DNA of 64,000 nt from Leptospira meyeri (GCF_004368965.1 NZ_SORO01000001.1:1458001-1522000); one strand, 5' to 3'; shown: positions 39,894 to 49,345, counted from the first letter of the stretch. Translations and numbers: made by a program. The notes: generated from the sequence alone by a model not told the origin.

Positions 39894-41219
39894 TCAATCT
39901 GAATGGGCAAAACTAAGAAGGGTTTCTTCCAACGCCAAAAAAATATGATCCAGGGATTTCTCTGAAATGGTATAGGGTGGAGTGATATAGATGGTTCGAC
40001 CGAGTGGGCGCAAAAGAACATGAAATTCTCTCATTTTTTCGCGAATCTGTTTCCCTATAGGATTTAGGTATTCATCTTCTGCAATGGTTTCTTTGTATTC
40101 AAAAGCAAAGATTCCGCCAAACACTCGAACATTTTGGATTCGTTTTCCTAATTTTTTTTGGAAAGGTTCTATTCGTTTTTGTAAAGAACTTTCGAGTTTT
40201 TTAACAAGAGTTTTTCCATCTTCTTGTAAAAGTTTTACAGACGCATAACCAACGCTACATGCCATTGGATTTCCAGTCATAGTATGAGCATGAAAAAAAG
40301 CATGGTAAGGATCTTTTGATAAAAATTGTTGGTAAATGAATTCAGAAACCAAGGTGGCGCCTAGAGGTAACATTCCGCCTGTTAGTCCTTTTGCCATCAC
40401 CAAAAGATCTGGTTTCACCCCTGCTACTTGGTATGCAAAAAACTCTCCAAGCCGACCCATTCCCGTAAATACTTCATCAAAAATAAGAAGCGTATTGGTT
40501 TGCGTTGCCAGTTGCCTTAGTTTAACTAACACCTTTTTATCATAAAACAACATTCCATTGGCACCAAAAACCAAGGGTTCAATGACAATGCCCGCATATT
40601 CATTTTGTTTGATGCTAAGCTCTAAATCGTTTAAACATTCAGTAGAACAACTGCTCACATTTTTTCCCCAAGGACAATTCATACAATTGGGAGCAGGAAA
40701 TTCTTTTGTGGGGAATCTAAGATCAGAAAAAATTCGATTAAAATAATTTTTGCCTGAAACATTCATGGCTCCAATGCTATCACCATGGTAAGAATTGGAA
40801 AACACTAGAAACTCCGATCTTGGTTTCAAATCAGGATGGTTTCTATAGTATTGGATTGATAATTTCAAAGCAATTTCTATCGCATTGGATCCGTTATCCG
40901 AATAAAATACCTTTTGAAAGTCAAAATGAGTAAGTTCTAACAAAGATTTAGATAATGCTTCTGCGGCAGGATGGATGTGGCCCGCAAGCATGACATGATC
41001 TAATTCATCGATTTGTGTTTTGAGTGCGGACACTAACTTAGGATGGCGATGACCAAATATAATTGTCCACCAACTAGCAATGGCATCAATCCACCGGTTT
41101 CCTTCGGAATCTATCACGAACTCATCTTCGGCTTTGACGATGTCAATTAAGGATTCCCCTTCTTCTTGGATTGTCAAAGGAACCCATGTAAAAGTTTGGA
41201 GCGGATTATATTTCATCAT
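39894..41219 (-). CDS. bioA: Adenosylmethionine-8-amino-7-oxononanoate aminotransferase
   Basis: About 441 residues from one of the adjacent ATGs at 41219/41216. PLP class III aminotransferase: IIFGHRHPKLV, SYHGDSIGAMNVSG, LIFDEVFTGMGRLGEFFA with the PLP Asp, and VMAKGLTGGMLPLGA with the Schiff-base Lys. It makes 7,8-diaminopelargonate. The start overlaps bioD by 11-14 bases. A CMNCPWG...C cluster around 195-210 is a feature of some BioA from this phylum. Confidence 0.95.
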   Translation of the reverse strand: MMKYNPLQTFTWVPLTIQEEGESLIDIVKAEDEFVIDSEGNRWIDAIASWWTIIFGHRHPKLVSALKTQIDELDHVMLAGHIHPAAEALSKSLLELTHFDFQKVFYSDNGSNAIEIALKLSIQYYRNHPDLKPRSEFLVFSNSYHGDSIGAMNVSGKNYFNRIFSDLRFPTKEFPAPNCMNCPWGKNVSSCSTECLNDLELSIKQNEYAGIVIEPLVFGANGMLFYDKKVLVKLRQLATQTNTLLIFDEVFTGMGRLGEFFAYQVAGVKPDLLVMAKGLTGGMLPLGATLVSEFIYQQFLSKDPYHAFFHAHTMTGNPMACSVGYASVKLLQEDGKTLVKKLESSLQKRIEPFQKKLGKRIQNVRVFGGIFAFEYKETIAEDEYLNPIGKQIREKMREFHVLLRPLGRTIYITPPYTISEKSLDHIFLALEETLLSFAHSD

Positions 41220-41898
41220 CTGGATTGAGTAAAGTATCAATGACATTTCGATTGGGATCAAACTGATGGTTTGCAAAAGAAATAAATTCTATCGGTGATA
41301 ATTTTTGTTTCGGGAAATTAGTAACACCTAAACAAGGTGCCCCACCTAACCTCTGTATCGTTTCCGCATTATCGGTTTGTAAGGAATTTTCTGGACCCAC
41401 TAAATAAAAACCAAGGACAGCAACAAACCGACTTGTAAGCGCATCCAAAGTCAGCAAGGTATGATTAATGGTTCCGAGTTCAGTGGATCCAATCACTACA
41501 ACAGGAAGATTACTTTCCCCAATTCCTTTGATGGTCAAGTAGTCATCTGTCCAAGGCACAAAAACTCCACCTGCCCCTTCGATAAGGGTATTGGTTTTTC
41601 TTTCTTTCGCAAGTGCCGTTAGAAGGAATTTTGGGTCTAAAGTTTTCCCGTCTTGTTTGGAGGCATAATGTGGACTTGCCGGTGTCTGGAATTCATAAAC
41701 AGGTTTTAGAAAGTAGGGATCCGGTAGATTCGTCGTTTTCTGCACCAGTTCCGTATCACCGGCACTAGTTGCCCCAGTTTGGATGGGTTTCCAATAACGA
41801 AAACCATAAGTTTCTGCGTATTTGGCCATAAAGAGGCAGGAGAAAAAAGTTTTTCCGACGTCTGTCCCTGTTCCCGCAACGTAAAAAGCTTGGCCCAT
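41206..41898 (-). CDS. bioD: Dethiobiotin synthetase
   Basis: 230 residues from the ATG at 41898 (a TTG at 41907 is less likely). P-loop GTGTDVGKTFFSCLF, KPIQTG and IEGAGGVFVPW are typical BioD motifs. It closes the ureido ring of dethiobiotin with CO2 and ATP. First gene of the bioD-bioA-bioB group; no bioF is in this stretch. Divergent from the cNMP-binding gene, with 59 bases between starts that must hold both promoters. Confidence 0.95.
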   Translation of the reverse strand: MGQAFYVAGTGTDVGKTFFSCLFMAKYAETYGFRYWKPIQTGATSAGDTELVQKTTNLPDPYFLKPVYEFQTPASPHYASKQDGKTLDPKFLLTALAKERKTNTLIEGAGGVFVPWTDDYLTIKGIGESNLPVVVIGSTELGTINHTLLTLDALTSRFVAVLGFYLVGPENSLQTDNAETIQRLGGAPCLGVTNFPKQKLSPIEFISFANHQFDPNRNVIDTLLNPDDEI

Positions 41899-41957
41899 AC
41901 GGATCAAGTTTTATCAATTCTTGACCCCGTCTATCCGATTTATATAGAAGAGGCCCT

Positions 41958-42479
41958 ATGCAACTTCCCCTTTGGAAATCCATTCTCAAACGCGATGAAA
42001 ACCCGATTACGGAGATTTCACATTTTTTACGTGAAACAGCTATCTTTGAAGGAATGTCTCGTCGGACATTACGAGAAGTTGCAAGGCTCATTCACAAACG
42101 TAAGTATTATGCAGGTGAAACTATTTTTTATCAAGGCCAAGCCGGAACGGGAGTGTATCTCATCTTACAAGGAAAGGTGGAAATCTTCTCTGAAAGGGAA
42201 GGAGTGACTTTAAAACTCGCCGAACTGGAGAAAGGTGCTTTTTTTGGAGAACTGGCACTATTTCAAGATTTTCCAAGGTCAGCCACAGCGGTAGCATTGG
42301 TTGATTCTATTTTACTCGGTTTTTTTCAACCAGAATTAAAAACGTTATTAGAAACAAAACCAAGAGTGGGAAATGATTTACTCCTTAGTTTTGCATCAAT
42401 CATTGCAGACAGACTCCGTAAAACAAACGATACACTAGAAGCTGCTTACTTCAAAAGCAAAAAAAATAAAACAAAATGA
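41958..42479 (+). CDS. Cyclic nucleotide-binding domain protein
   Basis: 173 residues, made of one cNMP-binding domain (about 20-140). AGETIFYQGQAGTGVYLILQGKVEI and the phosphate cassette GELALFQDFPRSATAVA with its Arg are well conserved, so cAMP or cGMP binding is plausible. There is no HTH domain, so it is not a CRP-type regulator. It may regulate the membrane protein downstream: the AI-2E-type gene overlaps it by four bases (ATGA). AGAGG before the ATG supports the start. Confidence 0.88.
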   Translation: MQLPLWKSILKRDENPITEISHFLRETAIFEGMSRRTLREVARLIHKRKYYAGETIFYQGQAGTGVYLILQGKVEIFSEREGVTLKLAELEKGAFFGELALFQDFPRSATAVALVDSILLGFFQPELKTLLETKPRVGNDLLLSFASIIADRLRKTNDTLEAAYFKSKKNKTK

Positions 42480-43534
42480 ATCTAAAAGAATTTAATATAT
42501 CCTCTTTTATATTACGTAGTGCTTTTTTCGGCCTTATCGCACTTACCGTATTAATTGGAGTTGTTGGTGTAAAATTCTTAGCGATTCCACTTTTAATTTC
42601 AGGAATCCATTTTTACATCTTTCATGGAATTGTTGACTATTTTGAATCAAGGGGAGTTCATAGAGCGATTACAATCATTGTAATCTTCACCTTTTTGATC
42701 GCAGCTGCTTACTGGTTTTTGGCATTTTATCTACCAAATCTTTTTGAAAAAGCACAACCCATTGTTTCAGAATGGTCGGTCAAAATGGATGATCCGAATT
42801 TTCAATTATTAGATTTTAATAAACTCCCTGTAGTCTCGCAAAACCCTGAATTATGGAAAAAAATCATTCATCCTGAAGAAGTTGCTAAAATGGCAACATC
42901 CAACTTAGAAGAATTTTTAAGAAGTCTGGTTGTGATGATCCCCACATTTATTAGCTGGATGATCATCATTCCCATCATTAGTTTCTTTTTATTGTTAGAT
43001 GCAAACCTAATCTATAAAACTGTTATTAGTTTTATTCCTAATCGTTTTTTCGAAATGTTCCTTATGGTTTTTTATCGAATGAACCAACAGATTACTAGTT
43101 ACTTAAAAAGTTTAGTCATCCAGTGCGGAATTATGGCAATCGTAGCTTCCATTGGTTTTTATCTTGTTGGAGTTAAATTTTTCATTCTCTTTGGGGTATT
43201 TTTAGGTGTTGCGAATTCAATCCCTTACCTAGGACCACTTGTGGGGGCAGTTCCACCCATTTTGTTTTCTATTCTTTTTCCTGAAATGTCGCCATCAATT
43301 GGATCCATTGCTTCTGTTGTGGTCGTAGCACAACTAGTAGACAATGCAATCGTACAACCAGTAGTCATTGCCAATGCGGTTTCTCTCCATCCTCTTGCTA
43401 TACTAATTGGAATTGCTGTCGGGGGAAATTTTTTCGGGATCTTTGGAATGTTACTCGCAATACCAGTTTTATCCATTCTCAAAGTAACAATTGGAATTCT
43501 TTATCACGCTCTCAAAGAACACCAAATCATTTGA
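42476..43534 (+). CDS. AI-2E-family (PerM/YdiK) transporter
   Basis: 352 residues, about eight membrane helices. FLGVANSIPYLGPLVGAVPP and LVDNAIVQPVVIANAVSLHPLAI are strong family signatures. Members export a range of small molecules or ions; the autoinducer-2 role is shown for only a few, so the name is by family only. Overlap of four bases with the cNMP-binding gene suggests a coupled, possibly nucleotide-regulated pair. Followed by a strong terminator. Confidence 0.9.
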   Translation: MNLKEFNISSFILRSAFFGLIALTVLIGVVGVKFLAIPLLISGIHFYIFHGIVDYFESRGVHRAITIIVIFTFLIAAAYWFLAFYLPNLFEKAQPIVSEWSVKMDDPNFQLLDFNKLPVVSQNPELWKKIIHPEEVAKMATSNLEEFLRSLVVMIPTFISWMIIIPIISFFLLLDANLIYKTVISFIPNRFFEMFLMVFYRMNQQITSYLKSLVIQCGIMAIVASIGFYLVGVKFFILFGVFLGVANSIPYLGPLVGAVPPILFSILFPEMSPSIGSIASVVVVAQLVDNAIVQPVVIANAVSLHPLAILIGIAVGGNFFGIFGMLLAIPVLSILKVTIGILYHALKEHQII

Positions 43535-43540
43535 ACAAAC

Positions 43541-43578
43541 ATAACGAACCCTAAAGGTAAAACTTTACGGTTCGTTAT
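43541..43578. terminator. Symmetric bidirectional terminator
   Basis: Sixteen-base arms 43541-43556 (ATAACGAACC and TAAAG) and 43563-43578 (CTTTA and GGTTCGTTAT) with one C/C mismatch and a six-base loop. It lies between convergent genes and overlaps the stop codon of the minus-strand DMT gene. T-runs flank it only loosely. Confidence 0.8.
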
Positions 43579-44489
43579 TCTTTTCTTTGATTCCACTTAC
43601 CTAATTCAGAAAATACAATTCCAAAAAGAGTTAGGCCCGAACCAATCGCACCGATTGTTCCCAATCTTTCACCTAACACCAAGTAGGCAAGGAAGAAAGA
43701 AAATACTGGCTCCAAACTATATAACAATCCTGCCCTTGCGGGCGGAACAGCTTTTTGGTATCTCGCCTGAATCTGTGTCGTAAAAATTGTAGCAAAAACG
43801 GAGGTATAAAATATCCCAATCCAAAATTTCAAATCAAACTGAACCGAGATTTTTTGGTTAAGAAAAATAGACTCTACAGGAAACAAAGTAGTGGATACAA
43901 TCGCAATCAAAAGGATCTCAAAAGACACAAGGATTTGCGTTGGAATTTTTTTGCTAAAAATATCAATGAGTATGATATAAATCGCAAAGAAAAATGCTCC
44001 AATGAGAGTGAGCCCATCACCAAACCCAAATTCCATCGACCCAAGAATTTCCTCATACGATTTCCCATTTTGTGAAATCATAAAAAGCCCAATGACTACA
44101 ATTAAAACCGCAACCCATGTTCGTACTGATGGAAGACGACGTTCAATCGCTATTTGAAGCAAAGGAACAAATACGACATAGGCACCTGTCATAAATCCAG
44201 ACTGTGTGGCAGTGGTATAAACAAGTCCTATCGTTTGGAAGGCGTAACCCAAAAGAGCAGAACAGGCCACAAAAAATGCTGGTAGAATGTAATCCCACCG
44301 ACGGTTCTCTTTGGAGAACAAAGTCTTTCGGTACAGGAACAATGTGATGATTCCAGCAAGCCAAAATCGAACTGCTAAAAATAAGAAGGGAGGCACCGAA
44401 TCTAGTGCAAGTTTGATGACCACAAAGGTTCCACCCCAAAGAATGGCGGCAATCACCAAAAAGAGTTCTGGAGTGAAGATCCTGGACAT
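43575..44489 (-). CDS. DMT-superfamily (EamA) transporter
   Basis: 304 residues with ten predicted helices in two EamA repeats. WGGTFVVIKLALDSVPPFLF at the start and RAGLLYSLEPVFSFFLAYLVLGE in the second repeat are the usual signatures. It probably exports amino acids or other metabolites; substrate unknown. A second EamA gene follows at 46384 on the other strand. The start is divergent from the RlmL-like gene with 44 bases between. Confidence 0.9.
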   Translation of the reverse strand: MSRIFTPELFLVIAAILWGGTFVVIKLALDSVPPFLFLAVRFWLAGIITLFLYRKTLFSKENRRWDYILPAFFVACSALLGYAFQTIGLVYTTATQSGFMTGAYVVFVPLLQIAIERRLPSVRTWVAVLIVVIGLFMISQNGKSYEEILGSMEFGFGDGLTLIGAFFFAIYIILIDIFSKKIPTQILVSFEILLIAIVSTTLFPVESIFLNQKISVQFDLKFWIGIFYTSVFATIFTTQIQARYQKAVPPARAGLLYSLEPVFSFFLAYLVLGERLGTIGAIGSGLTLFGIVFSELGKWNQRKE

Positions 44490-44533
44490 ATAGAAGACAA
44501 TTTTTCGAAAGAAAGGTTCAGAGCAAGGAAAAG

Positions 44534-45748
44534 ATGAATTGGAAATTTAGAATCCGCAAACCACAAACAGGAACAACCTTAAGTTGGGAGGTGTATTTTT
44601 CTCCCGGAACTGCTTCTTGGGTTGGTGAAAAAATAAAGGAAATCTTAAATTCAGTTCCCTTACCTAACCAACCAGAACCAAATATACGTATTTTTTCGGA
44701 AAAAATCAAACTAGAAAACACAAACTCACATCAAATCGCCTATCTTTTGTTTCATGGTCTTTTTTTAAGAGATGTTCGCCTTGTAATTGGGCGCACTAAA
44801 GACTGGGACAAATCTTCTGATGTTAGAGAAGAAGAATGGGATAGAATTCTAACGGAAGCCGTACAAATCGCAAAACCATTGTTCTCTGATTCAAATATAA
44901 AGTTTTACGAAATTAAAGAAAACTTATATATCAGCTATTTTGAAGACGAAATTACTGTATCTCTTTCCGTATTGGGAGAACCAGGATACAAAAGAGGGGT
45001 AAAAGCCAATTTTCCAACAAGTGCCCCAATACCTGAAGACTTAAGCCAGATTCTAATCCAACAGTGTTTTGATATCTTTTTGGTTTCTAAAAAAGAAATT
45101 TCTGCTCTGTACATTCCGTTTGCAGGTACATTGACTTTCGCCACCGAATGGGCGTTACAGGAAGAAAACGTATGCCTTCTCTCTTTACCAAGAGACTTTT
45201 TATTTTTTAAACTCAATCTGTTTCCCGAAAAATCATTCGAACATTTTAAAAAGAAACAAAAAGAACAATTATCTACAAATTCTACCGAATTCACTCCCAT
45301 TGTCATCCAAGATACGGACCCAGCTTTAGCGAGTTATTGGTCCGAAGAGTTCAAACGTTGGAGAAAGATAATTCAAATATCACATTGGGATCATAGTATT
45401 TCTGATTTTTTAAGAACCTTTCCTGTTTTACCGGAAGGAAATTCCGAATTAACCCACTATTTTTTACCCTTGAATCCACCTTACGGACTCCGCAAACACG
45501 AACGAACTGGACCAGAAGAAAAACTTTATTCCAAAATTGGGAAACGATTAGAAGAACTTTTAAAACTTACAAAGAATCATCCTAAACTCATTGGTTTTGT
45601 GCTTTGTCCGACGGAAGAAAAATGGAGTGATTGTATGAGAGAACTTCGGAGTTTTTCCAAAAAAACCGTCCATGTCACACATGGAGGGATCGACTTACGA
45701 GTATTATACTTTCATTCGGAGGGTAAAATTGAAAGACGTACAAATTGA
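44534..45748 (+). CDS. RlmL/THUMP-class RNA methyltransferase relative, SAM motif degenerate
   Basis: 404 residues. Usually the pattern of RlmL/TrmG10-type N2-guanine methyltransferases is a GEPLxxRGYR linker, then DPFCGSGTxxIEAA, DxDxxA and NPPYG. Here the linker reads [14 protein letters not shown], the SAM loop reads [16 protein letters not shown], the acidic strand reads [13 protein letters not shown], and the catalytic motif NPPYGLRK is intact, followed by [18 protein letters not shown]. The order and spacing suggest common descent, but the Gly-rich SAM loop (GSGT) is lost. It could still bind RNA or have a different cofactor site. A good AAGGA ribosome site precedes the ATG. Confidence 0.6.
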   Translation: MNWKFRIRKPQTGTTLSWEVYFSPGTASWVGEKIKEILNSVPLPNQPEPNIRIFSEKIKLENTNSHQIAYLLFHGLFLRDVRLVIGRTKDWDKSSDVREEEWDRILTEAVQIAKPLFSDSNIKFYEIKENLYISYFEDEITVSLSVLGEPGYKRGVKANFPTSAPIPEDLSQILIQQCFDIFLVSKKEISALYIPFAGTLTFATEWALQEENVCLLSLPRDFLFFKLNLFPEKSFEHFKKKQKEQLSTNSTEFTPIVIQDTDPALASYWSEEFKRWRKIIQISHWDHSISDFLRTFPVLPEGNSELTHYFLPLNPPYGLRKHERTGPEEKLYSKIGKRLEELLKLTKNHPKLIGFVLCPTEEKWSDCMRELRSFSKKTVHVTHGGIDLRVLYFHSEGKIERRTN

Positions 45749-46394
45749 GTCCGGCTGGAAAGAAGCCCTTAAGGATGAATTTGAAAAACCTTATTTTTCT
45801 AACTTACGCGAATGGATTAGGGATCAATACAAAACTTCTATCGTTTATCCTCCAGCAAAATTAATCTTCAATGCTTTTGATTCTTGTCCTTTCGACAAAG
45901 TCAAAGTGGTGATTCTCGGCCAAGATCCCTACCATGGACCTGGGCAAGCACATGGCCTTTGTTTTTCCGTAAATGAAGGAGTGCCTTTTCCCCCGTCCCT
46001 ACAGAACATCTTTAAAGAAATTGCCGATGATTTACAAAAACCCATTCCAAAATCAGGAAATTTAACTCATTGGGCTAACCAAGGTGTTCTTCTACTGAAT
46101 GCCACTCTGACTGTGCAAAAAGACAAAGCAGGTTCCCACCAAAATAAAGGTTGGGAAGAATTCACGGATGCCGCAATCAAAATCCTTGCGGAGAAAAAAT
46201 CAAATATTGTGTTTTTGTTATGGGGATCATTTGCGCAGAAAAAAGAATCACTTATACCACCAAACAAACATTTAATTTTAAAATCGGCACATCCTTCCCC
46301 TCTCTCTGCATACAGAGGATTTTTAGGAAACAAACATTTTTCCAAAACGAACGAATATTTACATTCACAAGGGAAAGAACCCATTGACTGGTAA
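45729..46394 (+). CDS. ung: Uracil-DNA glycosylase, family 1
   Basis: 221 residues from the TTG at 45729, which has GGAGGG five bases upstream; it overlaps the RlmL-like gene by 20 bases. [22 protein letters not shown] has the catalytic Asp and water-activating region, and [11 protein letters not shown] holds the catalytic His. It removes uracil from DNA in base-excision repair. Normal Ung length. Confidence 0.96.
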   Translation: MKDVQIESGWKEALKDEFEKPYFSNLREWIRDQYKTSIVYPPAKLIFNAFDSCPFDKVKVVILGQDPYHGPGQAHGLCFSVNEGVPFPPSLQNIFKEIADDLQKPIPKSGNLTHWANQGVLLLNATLTVQKDKAGSHQNKGWEEFTDAAIKILAEKKSNIVFLLWGSFAQKKESLIPPNKHLILKSAHPSPLSAYRGFLGNKHFSKTNEYLHSQGKEPIDW

Positions 46395-47271
46395 CGAAAA
46401 AAAAGGTTATTTTTTTGTCTTCTTAACGGGAGTATTCTTTGCTTTCGAAGTCATAGGTTTTAAGGAAGTTTTTCGCAAGTTTAATCTTACTCCCGAAATG
46501 GCTGCATTATTTGGAGTGGGATTTGCTTTCTTATTGGTCACACCTTTTTTTCTGAGTTCCTCTAAACGAAGAAAAAAAGTAATCCTCACAATCCAAAGAG
46601 ACGGCTTGGTTTTACTCCTCGGTACCTTTTCCAATGCGATGGGGATTGTACTGTATTATTATGCACTCAAACAAACCGATCTTGGTCCTGCGGCAATCCT
46701 AATCAAAACAACTGTTTTGTATAATGTGATTTTGGGAGTAATGTTTCTTGGTGAACGTTTTAAAGATCGCGAAATATTTGGAATTTTATTGGCAATGGTC
46801 GGGATCTATTTGATTTCAACTTTGGAAGGTCAGATCAATCTAATATCTGCGTTTTGTATTTTAATCAGCGCTTTTTTATTTGCGATTCAAAGTTATATGA
46901 TCAAAAAATACATCCCTGAAATTTTGGGACTCGAGTATGCTTATTTACGATTATTTTTGTTATGTGTATTTTTCTTTTTATATTCTCTATTGATTGGTTC
47001 TTTTTTAATCCCCAAGTTGCCAATCATTGTTATACTTGGATTTTTTTCGTTAATGGGTTATTTTTTAGGTAGAGCTTTTTATTTTGAGGCGCATAATTAT
47101 CTACCGATCAGCAAACTCAATGCAACATTGCTCATTGAACCAATATTTTTGATGTTTGTCGGAATCATCTTTATGAACGAACCAATAGACTTACAAAAGT
47201 TAGCTGGAGGAGGAATCATCCTTCTAGGACTTTATTTAATTGTTTTTCATAAACGGAAAGGGACACCATGA
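46384..47271 (+). CDS. DMT-superfamily (EamA) transporter
   Basis: 295 residues with about ten helices and two EamA repeats; the first half has [30 protein letters not shown], the second [29 protein letters not shown] start at 46384 overlaps the ung stop by 11 bases with GGGAA upstream; it is less certain than the gene. Substrate unknown. The pterin dehydratase gene follows with a 4-base overlap. Confidence 0.88.
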   Translation: MTGNEKKGYFFVFLTGVFFAFEVIGFKEVFRKFNLTPEMAALFGVGFAFLLVTPFFLSSSKRRKKVILTIQRDGLVLLLGTFSNAMGIVLYYYALKQTDLGPAAILIKTTVLYNVILGVMFLGERFKDREIFGILLAMVGIYLISTLEGQINLISAFCILISAFLFAIQSYMIKKYIPEILGLEYAYLRLFLLCVFFFLYSLLIGSFLIPKLPIIVILGFFSLMGYFLGRAFYFEAHNYLPISKLNATLLIEPIFLMFVGIIFMNEPIDLQKLAGGGIILLGLYLIVFHKRKGTP

Positions 47272-47564
47272 GAAAAAAGCCAACTAATCTTTCTGATTTG
47301 GAAATAAAAAACCTCTTAAATACCTACAAAGAATGGGAATTGGATACAAAAGATGGGGTTCCCTTTTTTAAAATGGAAAAAGAATTTCGTAATTTCACGG
47401 AAGCATTTTCATTTATCACAAAAGTAGCCCTGGTCTCTGAATCAATCGATCACCATGCAGAGATTTGGAATGTCTACAACAAACTTCGATTACAATTGTT
47501 CACTCACGAAACAAATTCTGTGACAACTAGAGATAAAGATTTCATTACAAGGCTAATGGACTAA
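47268..47564 (+). CDS. 4a-hydroxytetrahydrobiopterin dehydratase (PCD/DCoH)
   Basis: 98 residues, normal for the family. The pterin-binding motif is ESIDHHAEIWNVYNKLRLQL with the two active His and Ala where Pro is commonest. It regenerates dihydrobiopterin after aromatic hydroxylation. No phenylalanine hydroxylase is in the window, so its partner is elsewhere or it works on another pterin. ATG overlaps the DMT stop (ATGA) and GGGACACC lies upstream. Last gene of a plus-strand run ended by the terminator at 47594. Confidence 0.9.
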   Translation: MRKKPTNLSDLEIKNLLNTYKEWELDTKDGVPFFKMEKEFRNFTEAFSFITKVALVSESIDHHAEIWNVYNKLRLQLFTHETNSVTTRDKDFITRLMD

Positions 47565-47593
47565 ACAAAAATCCTCTAGATCCATGAAGGTAT

Positions 47594-47629
47594 AAAAAAA
47601 GCCGGGGTTGGAATCCAACACCGGCTTTT
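47594..47629. terminator. Bidirectional Rho-independent terminator
   Basis: Arms GCCGGGGTTGGA (47601-47612) and TCCAACACCGGC (47614-47625) with one mismatch; A7 on the left and T4 on the right make it work for both strands. It serves the pterin dehydratase gene and the convergent ompL1. Confidence 0.88.
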
Positions 47630-47651
47630 GATGGAATCAGTAAAATACTGA

Positions 47652-48554
47652 TTAGATTTCGATTTTGTAACCTACGCGGTAAGTTTGTCCACCGATTACC
47701 ACTGGGTATGCAACCCAAGGAGCAAGAGCAGAAGCACCACCAAGTGAAGAAACCCCACCAACTCCCATTCCTGCGGAAAGGATAGTTTCTAGTTCGAAGA
47801 AAAGGTGACCTTTGTCAGTGATTTTTGTTTGTGCACCAACTAACCAGTTCAAACCGATTCCACTTGCGCCAAATCGTACGTTTTCTTTATGAATTCCAGA
47901 AGCAGGAGCATCACCAAGTAAAGCACCACCAGGTCCAAGAACTCCAGGAGCAAAAGTTTGAAGTCCAGGGTTATTGATGGTTCCAGAAACTCCCCACCAT
48001 CCTTGGAAGTAGTTCACACCAGCACCAACGTAAACAGCAGTGTCGTTAGCTGCGTTGTAAAGTTTGATACCAAGGTATGTAGGAACAGTCCAAGCAGTGT
48101 AATGCCACTCTTGGTCTAACCATTTGTAACCCATTACAGTTGAAGATGTATCACCACCAGCGATTTTGGTTGTATAGTTTACGTTGATTCTCCAAAAAAG
48201 GCTATTGATTCCAAAAACCCCCTCTTTTTCGTAACCTACGTTAACGTTTCCACCTACCATAGCTCCGTTTGTTTTTGCACCGATTGCACCACCAGTTGTT
48301 CTTTTCAAACTGATCAAAGTGTTTTCAGCGTAGATAGCTTTTTGTGGCGTTCCGTAAGCAGATCCATCTGGACGAAGTCTTGGCTGACCAGAGTCTAGAC
48401 CATCTTTTGTGATGGTTCCACCGAGTTGAGCTAGGTCAAATTGAGCTCCAAGACCGATCATAAAATAAGAACGAGGACCAGATTGTGCGCTTAAGCTACC
48501 AGCTAAGCACAAAAGTAAGAACCCCATCATTCCAAAACGTAGAGATTTCAGCAT
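47652..48554 (-). CDS. ompL1: Outer-membrane porin OmpL1
   Basis: 300 residues, signal peptide ending AGSLSA-Q. Many segments match Leptospira OmpL1, e.g. LDLAQLGGTITKDGL-type start (FDLAQLGGTITKDGLD), AENTLISLKRTTGGAI, GAMVGGNVNVGYE, YVGAGVNYFQGWWGVSGTIN, KGHLFFELETILSAGMG and the ending PVVIGGQTYRVGYK. It forms a beta-barrel in the outer membrane; OmpL1 is a surface-exposed porin and matrix/plasminogen binder in pathogens. A strong RBS (AAGGAG, nine bases from ATG) and a consensus-like promoter imply high expression. Confidence 0.96.
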   Translation of the reverse strand: MLKSLRFGMMGFLLLCLAGSLSAQSGPRSYFMIGLGAQFDLAQLGGTITKDGLDSGQPRLRPDGSAYGTPQKAIYAENTLISLKRTTGGAIGAKTNGAMVGGNVNVGYEKEGVFGINSLFWRINVNYTTKIAGGDTSSTVMGYKWLDQEWHYTAWTVPTYLGIKLYNAANDTAVYVGAGVNYFQGWWGVSGTINNPGLQTFAPGVLGPGGALLGDAPASGIHKENVRFGASGIGLNWLVGAQTKITDKGHLFFELETILSAGMGVGGVSSLGGASALAPWVAYPVVIGGQTYRVGYKIEI

Positions 48555-48625
48555 TGATGATTACTCCTTAGTGAGTTGTTTCCTGAATTTTTTTCGTACC
48601 TGTCGACAAACGAATGCAAGTGAGC

Positions 48626-48664
48626 AGTCGTTCATACCGACAATTGCAATGAAACTAGTCGTTC
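48626..48664. repeat. Direct repeat GAACGACT flanking the ompL1 -10 box
   Basis: AGTCGTTC at 48626-48633 and 48657-48664 (GAACGACT on the minus strand), 31 bases apart, about three helical turns. One copy overlaps the promoter spacer, the other lies downstream of the -10 box. This is the layout of a regulator site. The same GAACGAC core occurs before the tetR gene. Confidence 0.5.
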
Positions 48665-48680
48665 TTCTAGGATTTGTCAA
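48652..48680 (-). promoter_or_regulatory. Sigma70 promoter of ompL1
   Basis: On the minus strand TTGACA (48680-48675), 17-base spacer, TAGTTT (48657-48652). Perfect -35, acceptable -10, then a leader of about 90 bases to the ATG. Confidence 0.65.
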
Positions 48681-48729
48681 ATAAAATTTTTAAATTTAAA
48701 CGAAAATTGTGTTAAATGTGGTAAATCGA

Positions 48730-49299
48730 ATGAGTCTAATGCCGTCTAAACAAGTTTTCCTTATTTGCAGATTGTTCTTGCTTTTTGTTCTGTTTTCGAC
48801 CGATCGGTTTGGATTGGAACGAAAGGTGATTCGTTTTTCAGGCGAATTGGTTCATTGGGAAGCATCTGGAGAAGATCCACAGTTCCGATTCCTCGACCAA
48901 ACCAACCTCCGAGAAAAAACCATCCACTGTGATGCCGAAACCATGGGCCTTGCTCTGGGGAACCAATCATTTGAAAAACGCCATATTGAAGGAAAGGCAA
49001 CACAACTTACTCCAACCTCCGATGTCTGGTTATGTGTAGGACGGCTTCATATTTTCCAGAAATACCAAGTGTCTGTCAGCTCCCCTTCTCCTCTATCCAA
49101 AAGAATCCAAGGCCAGGTCATTGAAGCAGATGGGGAAACAGGGCAAATTGTCTATTTGGTCCGGGGGAAACGTTCCTATTTAACCATTGATCCTGAACTC
49201 GCCAAAGAGATGGCAGAAGCACTTTCCAAATTGGAAACAGTGGAAATCAATGGGGACTACCATTACGATCGGATAAAACGATATTACATCAAAGAGTGA
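48730..49299 (+). CDS. Exported protein of unknown function
   Basis: About 190 residues. The N-terminus ([22 protein letters not shown]) is a signal peptide or anchor. The mature part is beta-rich; I do not recognise a family. It has [25 protein letters not shown] in the middle, then a [12 protein letters not shown] strand and a tyrosine-rich end ([15 protein letters not shown]). ATG at 48730 or 48739 is possible. It is divergent from ompL1 and followed 46 bases later by carA, so it may be unrelated to either. Confidence 0.6.
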   Translation: MSLMPSKQVFLICRLFLLFVLFSTDRFGLERKVIRFSGELVHWEASGEDPQFRFLDQTNLREKTIHCDAETMGLALGNQSFEKRHIEGKATQLTPTSDVWLCVGRLHIFQKYQVSVSSPSPLSKRIQGQVIEADGETGQIVYLVRGKRSYLTIDPELAKEMAEALSKLETVEINGDYHYDRIKRYYIKE

Positions 49300-49345
49300 T
49301 GAATTTTTGTTCGTCATTAGGACCCATTTCTTTGGAATGGACTGG

